A stretch of DNA of 64,000 nt from Silvibacterium bohemicum. Lineage in GTDB: Bacteria; Acidobacteriota; Terriglobia; Terriglobales; Acidobacteriaceae. The notes beneath the pieces were generated by a model. The model searched no databases and had not been told where the DNA came from. It worked only from the letters and a program-made list of their open reading frames with translations. Of this stretch, positions 1 to 7,651 are shown in pieces (within the stretch, counting starts at the first letter, position 1; each line of letters starts with the position of its first letter). The stretch spans positions 1-64,000 of the forward strand of contig NZ_LBHJ01000004.1 in the NCBI RefSeq assembly GCF_001006305.1, in the 5' to 3' direction. Made by a program: the position numbers and the translations under genes.

Positions 1-101
1 GGGAGCAATACAAAGTGCTCCCCCACCTCAACAGTCTCTACCTAAACTGTCGATCCTTCATAGATACAAGAATGACAGGCACTTCTGGCACCCGGTTTGT
101 A

Positions 102-824
102 TTAAGCAAGAATATCGAAGAGGGAGGGTAAGGCTTCGCCGGCCTTGGCGAGAAAGATTTCTGTGAAGAGATCGGCATTGATCGGTCTCTCCGGGCCAAC
201 GTAGAAGGTTCGAACGCCGCGACGCTGCGCCCATTGCGCGAAGCTGGCCGCGGGATGCACGGTGCCGGAAGATCCGGCGACGAGCAGCACGGTGCAGCGA
301 TCGAGTTCGTTCAAGATCAGGTCCATGGACAGCGGCATCTCGCCGAACCAGACGATGTGCGGACGGATTCGACCGCCGCATTCGCAGCGCGGGATGGCGC
401 TTGCAGTTTCATAAATGCCCTGGTCGGCGAAATCTTCGCGACCGCACTCGCGCGAACAGCGGGAGCGGAAGAGCTCACCGTGCATGTGGAGCACGCGCTT
501 CGAGCCGGCGCGCTCGTGGAGATCGTCCACGTTCTGGGTGCAGAGAAAGAGGCGATCGCCGAGTTGTTCTTCGAGATGAGCGAGCGCGATGTGGGCCGGG
601 TTAGGCTCGGATTGCAAGCCATCCTTGCGACGCATCGCGTAGAAGCGCCACACACGCTCCGCATTCTCCTGCCAGGCCTCCGGAGTCGCGACCTCTTCGA
701 CGCGATAGCCATTCCATAGCCCGCCGTTATCGCGAAAGGTGGGCAGCCCGCTCTCGGCGCTTACTCCTGCGCCGGTCAAAACAAAAATGCGGTCTTCGGG
801 GCCAATCTCGATCTTGTTTCGCAT
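102..824 (-). CDS. cobB: SIR2-family NAD-dependent protein deacylase (class III, CobB/SIRT5-like)
   Basis: Cytoplasmic sirtuin of 240 residues that removes acyl groups from protein lysines using NAD. The Rossmann NAD-binding motif GAGVSAESGLPTFR starts at residue 18, TQNVDDLH is at 96-103, and the catalytic histidine is H115 in HMHGE. A structural zinc site is formed by C123, C127, C147 and C149. Y62 and R65 (YAMR) match the Tyr/Arg pair that lets class III sirtuins accept succinyl- and malonyl-lysine, so desuccinylase activity is likely (inference). The length is normal for a bacterial CobB. It is transcribed towards the left edge, on the same strand as the multicopper oxidase upstream but about 30 bp past its stop, so it may be the last gene of that unit. 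Confidence 0.93.
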   Translation of the reverse strand: MRNKIEIGPEDRIFVLTGAGVSAESGLPTFRDNGGLWNGYRVEEVATPEAWQENAERVWRFYAMRRKDGLQSEPNPAHIALAHLEEQLGDRLFLCTQNVDDLHERAGSKRVLHMHGELFRSRCSRECGREDFADQGIYETASAIPRCECGGRIRPHIVWFGEMPLSMDLILNELDRCTVLLVAGSSGTVHPAASFAQWAQRRGVRTFYVGPERPINADLFTEIFLAKAGEALPSLFDILA

Positions 825-854
825 ACACCGAGATCATAGATCAGCGGCAACCGG

Positions 855-2207
855 TCAGGCGTAGCGGAAGAGCATCATGAAACCGAAGTCCATGTGGTTC
901 TGCTGGTGGCAGTGGAAGAGCGTGGGGCCGGGATTGGCTGCGACGAAATCAACTTCAGCGGTGGAGTTCGCGGAGACCACGATCACATCCTTGCGCAGGC
1001 CGGAGAGCGGCTTGCCATCGAGGCTGGTCACCTCGAAGGTATGGCGATGAAGATGGACAGGATGATCGTCCGAGCTTTTGTTGCGCATGGCGAGGCGATA
1101 GCGCTTCCCTTCCTGCAGCATCGGTGTGTCGGTCTTCGGATAGGACTTGCCGTTGATGGTCCAGTAATCGAAGTCGCCGTGGCCGCGAAACTTCGACTGG
1201 AAGAGCAGAGGCACACGCTGGTCGGGCTGCGCGCTGGCTGGCTCGGGGTGCGCGAAGGATCGGTAGTCCCATAGCGTCTCCTGCGGCTCGGCCCACCTGG
1301 GCTCGCCCTGCTGCCCGGCGTATTCGATGACGATGCCCATGCCCGATTTGCGAATGTCCGCGCGCGTCTCGCCCAGCACCCACACTCCGGGCTGGTTCAT
1401 CTCGACGATAACCTCGGCGCGTTCAGCCGGAGCAAGGCGAATGGCTGAGACACGAGCCTGTACCGGCACAGGATTTCCGTCGAGTGCGATCACTGTCATC
1501 GAATGACCGGCAAGCGCCAGCCAGTGCGTTATTGTCGCGCTGGCATTGACGATGCGGAAGAGAACACGCTGGTCCTGCTTCACCTGGATCGGCGCGCCCG
1601 CACCCAGCACGCGGTCGTTGATGGTCGCGTGCTCGTAGGAGGCGTCCATCGAGGCATCGGTCGCCGCACCCATGTAGGCGTTCCAGTCGTGCAGGGTGAG
1701 AAAAACTTCCTGATCGTATGCGCCGGGCTCGTTCCGTGGCTCGATATAGAAACATCCGAACTGGCCGGTGAACGAGCTTCGCTTCAGGTCGTGTCCGGCG
1801 TAGGTGTGGGTGTGATACCAGCGCAGGCCAGAAGGACGCGGCGTGAAGCTGTAACGCTGCTGTCCACCAGGCGCGATCATCGGCGAGCCCTCTTCCATCG
1901 CGCCGTCCTGATCGGAGGAAATCCACAGTCCGTGCCAGTGCACGATCTCCGGAACATCGGTGCGATTCGTCACGTCGATGGTAATGGGCTTGCCCTCCGG
2001 CCAGCGGATGAGCGGTCCCGGCACCTGTCCGTTGTAGGCAATGGTCTCGACATGCTTGCCGGGGGCGATCTCAAGCTTGAGCGGAGCAATCTCCAACCGG
2101 ACATCGGCCGGAGTTTGCGCCCAAAGCCTGCGCTGGCCTGAGGCAGCCAACAAGCCCGCGGCTGCGGAGGACTTCGCGATGAATTCACGCCGGTTCATTC
2201 TATGCAT
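855..2207 (-). CDS. Tat-exported multicopper oxidase (laccase/CueO-like)
   Basis: Periplasmic copper oxidase that couples one-electron substrate oxidation (possibly Cu(I) or phenols) to O2 reduction. The chosen start gives an immediate twin-arginine signal, NRREFIAKSSAAAG. A start 66 bases upstream would overlap the previous gene and bury the signal. All four copper motifs are visible: HWHG at about residues 90-93, HTHT at about 132-135, HPVHLHRH, and HCHQQNH at the C-terminus, supplying the T1 and trinuclear T2/T3 ligands. The T1 axial position, five residues after the last His, is Phe in MDFGFM, whereas CueO has Met. That resembles high-potential laccases. There is no Met-rich CueO insert. 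It follows the beta-barrel gene by only a few bases and is probably cotranscribed with it. Confidence 0.93.
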   Translation of the reverse strand: MHRMNRREFIAKSSAAAGLLAASGQRRLWAQTPADVRLEIAPLKLEIAPGKHVETIAYNGQVPGPLIRWPEGKPITIDVTNRTDVPEIVHWHGLWISSDQDGAMEEGSPMIAPGGQQRYSFTPRPSGLRWYHTHTYAGHDLKRSSFTGQFGCFYIEPRNEPGAYDQEVFLTLHDWNAYMGAATDASMDASYEHATINDRVLGAGAPIQVKQDQRVLFRIVNASATITHWLALAGHSMTVIALDGNPVPVQARVSAIRLAPAERAEVIVEMNQPGVWVLGETRADIRKSGMGIVIEYAGQQGEPRWAEPQETLWDYRSFAHPEPASAQPDQRVPLLFQSKFRGHGDFDYWTINGKSYPKTDTPMLQEGKRYRLAMRNKSSDDHPVHLHRHTFEVTSLDGKPLSGLRKDVIVVSANSTAEVDFVAANPGPTLFHCHQQNHMDFGFMMLFRYA

Positions 2208-2211
2208 GAGA

Positions 2212-3117
2212 CTACTGTGTGCTTTCCGAGCCGCCCGCGCGATGATGCGTCCAATCGAAGCGTCTCCCGACAATCGCTTTCACGATCAGATGATCGGTGC
2301 TCGCGGTGGGCCCGACGCCGACGCCGAAGTTGATCTCCCAGTTCGGCGAGACGTTGAGATCGACGGCGGGAAAAAACTGCTGCTGTTGATTGTGAAGTGA
2401 ATAGAAGCCGTGCAGCGATCCGTAATCGGCATAGTATTCGAGGCCGCCGGAGATGTATTTGTTGAAGTCGTAGCTGAATTTGGCGTTAGGAGAAAATCCC
2501 ACTCCTTCGCTGACGCTCTGGCCATGAAAGGAGCGCTCGAGCGCTGGATTCACAGTGAAGTACCAGCGGCCGATGCTCTTATCGATGATGGGGCGAATCT
2601 CCCAGGTCCATGTGTCGGTCGAAAAGTCGCGCCTCTGATAGCCGATCTCGGTGGACAAGCTCACGCCCACGGGCCAATGCCAGCTATCCGGAACCCTCAC
2701 GCGCGGACGGATGTGGTCACCGACCCATTGCCAGCCATCGCCGTCGCGCGCGCTGGTGAAGATATAAAAGCCCACCTCGGACCAGCTGTTGATGCCCTGC
2801 GTGATTTCCACCGTTTCATGCTCGGCGTGATCGGTGGGATAGAGCCGGTCGGCTGCAAATTTAGAACCGGGCAGCGGCTTGCTGCCGTCGGCAGTGAAGT
2901 TGCTGTGCAATTCAAGCATCGTGGTCTTGGGAGCGACGGTGTCCGAGCCGTAGACCTGAATCTCGTAGTTATCCTGGCCGTACGCGGCGCTTTCGACAGA
3001 GATGCCGAGAATAACTCCAGCAATGGCCAATAAAGAGACCACCATTGCACGACGCGCTCGCCGAGGCAATACTTGCCTCCTCCAGTTAGCGCGGAATATG
3101 ACCGGGGCTAGTTGCAT
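2212..3117 (-). CDS. Putative outer-membrane/exported protein partnered with the multicopper oxidase
   Basis: Protein of 301 residues with a long basic N-terminus followed by a hydrophobic signal segment (VVSLLAIAGVILGISVESA) and a likely cleavage site near AYGQ. The start is uncertain because an internal ATG at 3045 would give a more standard signal peptide. The mature part is rich in alternating aromatic and polar residues (for example WTWEIRPIIDKSIGRWYFTV) and ends in a strand-rich, YADYG- and FGVGVG-containing region, which suggests a small outer-membrane beta-barrel. I do not recognise a characterised family. It lies directly upstream of the multicopper oxidase, so a role in the same oxidative or metal process is inferred from context only. 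Confidence 0.75.
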   Translation of the reverse strand: MQLAPVIFRANWRRQVLPRRARRAMVVSLLAIAGVILGISVESAAYGQDNYEIQVYGSDTVAPKTTMLELHSNFTADGSKPLPGSKFAADRLYPTDHAEHETVEITQGINSWSEVGFYIFTSARDGDGWQWVGDHIRPRVRVPDSWHWPVGVSLSTEIGYQRRDFSTDTWTWEIRPIIDKSIGRWYFTVNPALERSFHGQSVSEGVGFSPNAKFSYDFNKYISGGLEYYADYGSLHGFYSLHNQQQQFFPAVDLNVSPNWEINFGVGVGPTASTDHLIVKAIVGRRFDWTHHRAGGSESTQ

Positions 3118-3434
3118 AAATCTAAATTGGAGAATTCAAAAACACTCCTCATCTCTCCACAAGGCCGTCCTTCTCAACGCAGTTGATACGCGCAGATCGC
3201 TGAGATTCCTCCTCCCTACGGTCGTCAGAATGACGGCGATCTTCAGCCGTCCACCATGATCTGGCTTCCCGACAGACCGAGTCATGAGCGAATCAAAGCT
3301 GTGCGCTGATACAAGCCATTTGTGCAATCGGTTATCAGAGGCTCTAAGCAAAAAGTAGCATGCACAAATGACGTGGTTGTCATCTTGCATGCCGCGTCTT
3401 GGGATGGTCTATTCGGCTGGTCTATTCTGTTGTT
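3118..3434. other. Intergenic region between divergent genes (no gene seen)
   Basis: About 317 bases between the divergent beta-barrel gene and the YkgJ gene. It must hold both promoters, but I cannot place them confidently. The stretch around 3200-3240 (GATTCCTCCTCCCTACGG followed by GTCGTCAGAATGACG) resembles dispersed intergenic repeats of many soil bacteria. That is an impression only. No start on either strand gives a convincing protein. Confidence 0.4.
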
Positions 3435-4034
3435 ATGTTGTTGCGTGCGGATGCCGAGCTGGTGCAGATCGTGGACGCTGCGTCGGCGGATGCGGCGCGC
3501 CGATCGGGCACGTGGTTGAAGTGCCGTCCGGGATGCACGCAGTGTTGCCATGGCGTCTTCGCCCTCAGCCAGCTTGATGCGTTGCGTCTGCGCGCGGGCT
3601 TGCGCGAGTTGGAGCAATCCGATCCAGAACGGGCGCTTGCGGTTCGCTCTCGCGCCGAGCAATCCAGACTTCGCTTATCCGCTCAATTTCCCGGCGATCC
3701 GGCCACGGGTATTCTTTACGACTCCGAAGAAGATGCGTTCGAGGACTTCGCCAACGACGAGCCTTGCCCGGTGCTCGATCCGACGACTGGAACCTGCGAT
3801 CTTTACGCGGCGCGTCCGATGACCTGCAGGGTCTTCGGACCTCCCATACGCTCGGAAGACGGCATTGGTGTCTGCGAGCTTTGTTTCGACGGCGCAAGTG
3901 AGCAGGAGATTGTGGCGGCGGAATTGAATATGGACTGGTCACCGCTCGAAGACTCGCTCAACGCTGAGGCTGAGGGCGACTCTGGCTTTCATGGCACTAC
4001 AATCGTTGCTTTTGCCCTCTTATCCCAACCGTAA
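3435..4034 (+). CDS. YkgJ-family cysteine-cluster (Zn/Fe-chelating) protein
   Basis: Protein of about 199 residues from the ATG at 3435. A start 36 bases upstream is possible but adds residues with no family resemblance. The N-terminal cluster CRPGCTQCCHG and the later PCPVLDPTTGTCDLY, ARPMTCRVFGPP and GVCELCF give the Cys spacing of the YkgJ/CxxCxxCC family, which is predicted to bind zinc or an iron-sulfur cluster. The acidic segment DSEEDAFEDFANDE sits between them. The molecular function of the family is not established. It lies directly upstream of the bufferin operon, on the same strand but about 260 bases away, so independent expression is likely. Confidence 0.85.
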   Translation: MLLRADAELVQIVDAASADAARRSGTWLKCRPGCTQCCHGVFALSQLDALRLRAGLRELEQSDPERALAVRSRAEQSRLRLSAQFPGDPATGILYDSEEDAFEDFANDEPCPVLDPTTGTCDLYAARPMTCRVFGPPIRSEDGIGVCELCFDGASEQEIVAAELNMDWSPLEDSLNAEAEGDSGFHGTTIVAFALLSQP

Positions 4035-4144
4035 CGGGTCTCGCGGCAGCAGTGCCGGCGCCAAATCTGGATAAGGCGTCCAGCATTGGACATTGTGCAA
4101 AAAAGGAATGAAAGAACGAAGCCCGCGAAAGATCGGATTTATAG

Positions 4145-4185
4145 ATTTTTGTGTTGTTTACGGGCAGAAAATCTTTCACAAAAAT
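4145..4185. repeat. 9-bp inverted repeat upstream of the bufferin promoter
   Basis: ATTTTTGTG at 4145-4153 is exactly complementary to CACAAAAAT at 4177-4185, with 23 bases between. It lies about 14 bases before the candidate -35 element of the bufferin operon and about 110 bases after the YkgJ stop. It could be an operator or a weak terminator. The A/T-rich arms make chance occurrence plausible. Confidence 0.4.
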
Positions 4186-4198
4186 ACATGTCGAATGC

Positions 4199-4226
4199 TG
4201 TAACCTTAGTCGCGCTACCGTAGTCC
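4199..4226 (+). promoter_or_regulatory. Candidate ECF-sigma promoter of the bufferin operon
   Basis: TGTAACC at 4199-4205 matches the AAC-containing -35 elements typical of ECF sigma factors. It is followed after 17 bases by AGTCC (AGTC at 4222-4225), similar to the usual CGTC-type -10. It lies about 70 bases before the precursor ATG at 4297. The operon ends with its own ECF sigma/anti-sigma pair, so autoregulation is the simplest model. This is read by eye and is not experimentally supported. Confidence 0.5.
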
Positions 4227-4296
4227 TATGCGGTAGACGGCCTTCCCACCGGCGCTTTGCGCTAGGTCTTAGGCCTCAATATGGAGGAATGACAAT

Positions 4297-4596
4297 ATGA
4301 AGCACTCAATGAAGACCCTGATGGTTGCCGCGGCGGTCTCCGGCATGCTGAGTGGCGCTGCGACTATGCAGGCAGCCACCTCGCAGACCACCACCAACCC
4401 CGTCGTCAAGGTGGGTAAAGCGTCGTTCGGAAGCTCTTCGCTCAATCAGGACACCACCAAGCACTCCTGTAAAGGCAAGAATGATTGCAAGGGCCAGGGC
4501 GGCTGCAAGAGCAGCGACAATGGCTGCAAGGGCAAGAACAGCTGCAAGGGCAAGGGCGGCTGCGCCACCGACGGCTCCAAGCACCCCTCCGCATAA
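4297..4596 (+). CDS. bufA2: Bufferin-type (BufA2/HvfA-like) Cys-repeat RiPP metallophore precursor
   Basis: Small exported precursor peptide of 99 residues. The signal peptide (MKTLMVAAAVSGMLSGAATMQA) is probably cut after residue 26, a Ser/Thr-rich spacer follows, and the C-terminal core has six cysteines at 58, 64, 70, 77, 83 and 89. The core is a tandem duplication: CKGKNDCKGQGGC, a short linker, then CKGKNSCKGKGGC. In bufferins and HvfA-type peptides such cysteines are converted by a DUF692 enzyme into thiooxazole or oxazolone/thioamide groups that bind copper. The adjacent genes are exactly that machinery. A strong Shine-Dalgarno sequence, GGAGG, precedes the ATG. The family assignment is by motif and context; the metal and the exact modification are inferred. 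Confidence 0.85.
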   Translation: MKHSMKTLMVAAAVSGMLSGAATMQAATSQTTTNPVVKVGKASFGSSSLNQDTTKHSCKGKNDCKGQGGCKSSDNGCKGKNSCKGKGGCATDGSKHPSA

Positions 4597-4620
4597 CTTC
4601 AACTCCCACGATTTTTTTCC

Positions 4621-4650
4621 AGGGCCAGATCTGTTCCGGGCTGGCCCTTT
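4621..4650 (+). terminator. Hairpin between bufferin precursor and maturase genes
   Basis: AGGGCCAG (4621-4628) pairs perfectly with CTGGCCCT (4641-4648) across a 12-base loop and is followed by TT. A T-run (4612-4618) precedes it. It sits in the 93-base gap after the precursor stop. It could be a partial terminator or an RNA-stabilising 3' hairpin that lets the precursor be made in excess over the modification enzymes. The short T tract argues against full termination. Confidence 0.5.
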
Positions 4651-4689
4651 CACCTACAGCGATCTTCTTTAACTTGTGGAGTTCTCCCC

Positions 4690-5577
4690 GTGCCCGCAAA
4701 TCGCTTCAATGGCTTCACCGAGTATGGCGTCGGAATCGGATTGCGCATTCCGCACTATCAGCACATCCTGACCAGGAAGCCTCTCGTCGACTGGTTCGAG
4801 ATTATCTCGGAGAACTACATGATCGACGGCGGACGCCCGCTCGAGGTGCTGGATAAAATTCTCGACCAGTACCAGGTGGTGCAGCACGGCGTATCCATGT
4901 ATTTCGGTTCCGCGAGCGATCCGGACCCGGAGCATCTCAAGCGGCTTAAAACTCTTGTTCGACGTACGAAAACGCCCTGGCTCAGCGATCACCTTTGCTG
5001 GGGATCGGTAGACGGCCGCTATACGCACGATCTGCTGCCCATGCCGTACACCTGGGAAGCGGTCAAGGTCACCGCGGACCGCATCCGCCATGTGCAGGAT
5101 ACCCTCGAGATCCCAGTTGTCGTCGAGAACGTTTCGAGCTATGCCGAATATCACGTCTCGGAGATGACGGAGTGGGAATTCCTGAATGAGGTCGTCGAGC
5201 GCGCCGACTGCGGGATTCTGCTCGACGTGAACAATATCTATGTCTCATCTCAGAATCACAGCTTCGATCCCTTCACGTATGTGAATGCCGTCCCGGCTGA
5301 GCGCATCGCGCAGATCCATATCGCGGGGCACTCGAAGTTCGAGAAATATATTCTGGACACGCACGATCACCCGGTGCTCGAACCGGTGTGGCAGCTGTAT
5401 GCACGGACCATCGAGCGTGCAGGACCGACGGCCACGCTGCTGGAATGGGACGACAATATCCCGACCTTCGATGAGGTCCACGCCGAGGCGCTGAAGGCGA
5501 CGCGATTCCTCGATGCTGCGAAGGCTAAATTGGACGCTCCGGCGGTTGAACCTGCTCTGGAAGGAGCGATGCGATGA
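4690..5577 (+). CDS. bufB: DUF692/MNIO multinuclear iron RiPP maturase (BufB/HvfB/MbnB family)
   Basis: TIM-barrel oxidase of 295 residues that modifies precursor cysteines using a di- or tri-iron site and O2. It starts with GTG at 4690 behind GGAG. Conserved family segments run in order: GIGLRIPHYQHIL, FEIISENYM, QHGVSMYFGS, WLSDHLCWG, VVENVSSYAEY, LLDVNNIYVSS, QIHIAGH, DTHDHPV and LLEWDDNIP. These contain the His, Glu, Asp and Asn iron ligands known from MbnB-type enzymes. The length is typical. It follows the Cys-rich precursor by 93 bases and overlaps the DUF2063 gene by four bases (ATGA), so translation is coupled. The substrate is very probably the peptide at 4297-4596. Confidence 0.95.
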   Translation: MPANRFNGFTEYGVGIGLRIPHYQHILTRKPLVDWFEIISENYMIDGGRPLEVLDKILDQYQVVQHGVSMYFGSASDPDPEHLKRLKTLVRRTKTPWLSDHLCWGSVDGRYTHDLLPMPYTWEAVKVTADRIRHVQDTLEIPVVVENVSSYAEYHVSEMTEWEFLNEVVERADCGILLDVNNIYVSSQNHSFDPFTYVNAVPAERIAQIHIAGHSKFEKYILDTHDHPVLEPVWQLYARTIERAGPTATLLEWDDNIPTFDEVHAEALKATRFLDAAKAKLDAPAVEPALEGAMR

Positions 5578-6464
5578 GCGAGCTGCTCGAGCTGCAACGG
5601 CGAGTGGCCGCGGCCATCATGCATCCGCTCACCGGCAACGAGACCATGCCGCGCAAACGCCGCGATGGGTTGTCGAATACGGCGGAAGCCGATGCCCTCA
5701 TCAAACCGAATGACCGGCTGAGTTCCTTCGAGCGACTGGAGATTTATAACCGCCAGTATTGGTTTCGTCTTTACTCTTCTTTCGAGGAAGATTTTTCGGG
5801 GCTGAAGGCGATTCTCGGCCAGAAGAAGTTCGACCGCCTGATGCGAGATTATCTGACCGAGCGGCCTTCGCAATCGTTTTCGCTGCGCAACCTTGGGTCA
5901 CAACTCGAGGCCTGGCTGACCGAGCATCCTGAATACCTGGACGCGGAAAATCGGGAGCAGCAACGCGATCTCGCAATGGATATGGTGCGCCTGGAGTGGG
6001 CGCACATCGAGGCGTTCGACTCTGCGCAGCTTCCTCTGCTCGATCCCGACGACCTGGCATCGATCGACGAGAATTCGCAGCTGCGACTGCAGCCGTATCT
6101 TCGTCTCGTGGAGCTGCGCTATCCGGTCGAAGATCTGCTCATCGAGCTGCGCAGCGAGAGCGGAAGCAGCGATGCTTCGAGCAACAACGCCAGCATCAGC
6201 CGGAAAAGCCGGCATGTGCGGCGTGTGGCCATGCTCAGGCCGGAGCAGATTTACCTGGCCGTGCATCGCCACGAAAATTCCGTTTACTACAAACGGCTCG
6301 GCCGCGAGGACTACACGCTTCTTCAGTCGCTTCTTGCGGGAGCACCCATAGGCACAGCCATCGATGCAGCCCTTGCGGACAGCGCAATTGCGGAAGACGA
6401 TCAGGGAGAATTTCTCCAGCGGGCCTTTGCGTCCTGGGCGGCGCTTGGCTGGTTCATTCAATAA
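5574..6464 (+). CDS. bufC: DUF2063 RiPP maturation partner (BufC/HvfC-like)
   Basis: Protein of 296 residues. The N-terminal part matches the DUF2063/HvfC N-domain: LLELQRRVAAAIMHPL, then the typical RLSSFERLEIYNRQYWFRL and SFEEDFSGLKAILG segments. The C-terminal half (from about residue 130) is a second domain with long acidic helices and a winged-helix-like end (YYKRLGREDYTLLQSLL). In related systems this protein binds the precursor leader and delivers it to the DUF692 enzyme. That role is known for the family, not shown here. It is translationally coupled to the maturase by an ATGA overlap and precedes the DoxX gene by 12 bases. Confidence 0.9.
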   Translation: MSELLELQRRVAAAIMHPLTGNETMPRKRRDGLSNTAEADALIKPNDRLSSFERLEIYNRQYWFRLYSSFEEDFSGLKAILGQKKFDRLMRDYLTERPSQSFSLRNLGSQLEAWLTEHPEYLDAENREQQRDLAMDMVRLEWAHIEAFDSAQLPLLDPDDLASIDENSQLRLQPYLRLVELRYPVEDLLIELRSESGSSDASSNNASISRKSRHVRRVAMLRPEQIYLAVHRHENSVYYKRLGREDYTLLQSLLAGAPIGTAIDAALADSAIAEDDQGEFLQRAFASWAALGWFIQ

Positions 6465-6476
6465 GAGAGGTTATTT

Positions 6477-6971
6477 ATGAGCAGCACTGCATTATCTTCC
6501 CGGAACAGCTCCGGAATTTCGGGCCTCTGTGGCCGTTTTGCGCACTACGCCGATTTTCTACAGTCCCCCTTTCTGCTGCTGGTGCGGCTTTACTGGGGAT
6601 GGCAGTTCGCACAGACAGGTTGGGGCAAGCTGCACAACATCGGCCGAGTGAAAGACCTTTTTGTGAGCCTCAATATCCCCGCCCCCGCGGTCATGGCGCC
6701 GGCCATTTCGATGCTTGAGTTCGTCGGAGGCATCCTGCTCATCGTGGGACTGGGTTCGCGCCTGATCAGCTTGTTGCTGGCGGGAAATATGTTCGTCGCT
6801 TATGTCACGGCCGACCGCGAGGCGCTCGGTTCGGTGTTCAGCGATCCGGGCAAGTTTTATATTGCCGATCCCTTTACTTTTCTTTTTGCCTCGTTGATCA
6901 TTCTCGTCTTCGGCGCGGGTCTATTCTCTCTGGATGCGCTGATTGCCAGGAGGAATAAGACCGCGGTATGA
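6477..6971 (+). CDS. bufD: DoxX-family membrane protein of the bufferin operon (BufD/HvfX-like)
   Basis: Membrane protein of 164 residues with four predicted helices: FLLLVRLYWGWQFAQTGWGKL, MLEFVGGILLIVGLGSRLIS, LLLAGNMFVAYVTA and FTFLFASLIILVFGAGLF. The FAQTGWGKLHN motif after the first helix is the DoxX signature. DoxX/HvfX members commonly close bufferin-type operons and are thought to support redox chemistry or metal handling at the membrane. The exact role is unclear. A GAGAGG Shine-Dalgarno sequence precedes the ATG. The stop overlaps the sigma factor start by four bases (ATGA). Confidence 0.9.
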   Translation: MSSTALSSRNSSGISGLCGRFAHYADFLQSPFLLLVRLYWGWQFAQTGWGKLHNIGRVKDLFVSLNIPAPAVMAPAISMLEFVGGILLIVGLGSRLISLLLAGNMFVAYVTADREALGSVFSDPGKFYIADPFTFLFASLIILVFGAGLFSLDALIARRNKTAV

Positions 6972-7651
6972 CCGCGACCGAAACATTGGGAGCCGACGCA
7001 CAGAACAGCTCGGAAGCAGCGCTGATCGCGGCGATCCTGGCCGGCGATCGCGAGAAGTTTCACATTCTGATTCTTCCCTATGAGTCGCAGCTCTTCCGCA
7101 CGGCCTTTGCCCTGGTGAAGAATGCGGAAGAAGCGGAAGATGTTGTCCAGGATGCGGTGCTGAAGGCTTACCGCAAGCTGGGCAGCTTTCGCGGCGACGC
7201 CAAATTCAGCACCTGGCTGATCGCGATCACGCTGAACGAAGCACGCGGCCGGCTGCGCAAAGAGAACCGCACAATTGTGGATTCTCTGGACGAGCAGCGC
7301 GAAGAGAATGCCGACTTTACACCGGCAGCGTTGACCGATTGGAATGAGATTCCCTTGGCACTGCTGGAGCGGAAGGAAATCCGCGAGCTGGTGCAGCAGG
7401 CCGTTGCGGAATTGCCCGATACGTATCGCGAAATCGTAACGCTGCGTGACGTGGAGGAGTGCAGCGTCCTCGACACGGCCCATCTACTGGGCATTTCATC
7501 GGCCCTGGTTAAAGTACGGTTGCACCGTGCCCGCATGCTGCTGCAGAAGAGGCTTGCTCCTCAGCTCAACCGCGCGATCAAAGCAAGCTCGAAATCGACT
7601 TCCGATCGTCCCCGCAAGCGATCGTTGTTCCGGAGGACGCCATGGTTCTGA
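6968..7651 (+). CDS. ECF-type RNA polymerase sigma factor
   Basis: Sigma-70 family factor of 227 residues. Region 2 covers about residues 30-100 (LFRTAFALVKNAEEAEDVVQ through KFSTWLIAITLNEARGRLRK) and recognises the -10 element. Region 4, near residues 140-195 (ELPDTYREIVTLRDVEECSV followed by ALVKVRLHRARMLLQ), binds the -35 element. It has a basic tail of about 30 residues. It is the fifth gene of the bufferin operon, overlapping DoxX by four bases and the anti-sigma gene by ten. The likely target is the TGTAACC-type promoter in front of the precursor, giving positive feedback (inference). Confidence 0.95.
   Translation: MTATETLGADAQNSSEAALIAAILAGDREKFHILILPYESQLFRTAFALVKNAEEAEDVVQDAVLKAYRKLGSFRGDAKFSTWLIAITLNEARGRLRKENRTIVDSLDEQREENADFTPAALTDWNEIPLALLERKEIRELVQQAVAELPDTYREIVTLRDVEECSVLDTAHLLGISSALVKVRLHRARMLLQKRLAPQLNRAIKASSKSTSDRPRKRSLFRRTPWF

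Noticed and set aside
234-719. Long plus-strand frame opposite the sirtuin
   Set aside because: High GC makes long antisense open frames common; the sirtuin motifs are decisive on the minus strand.
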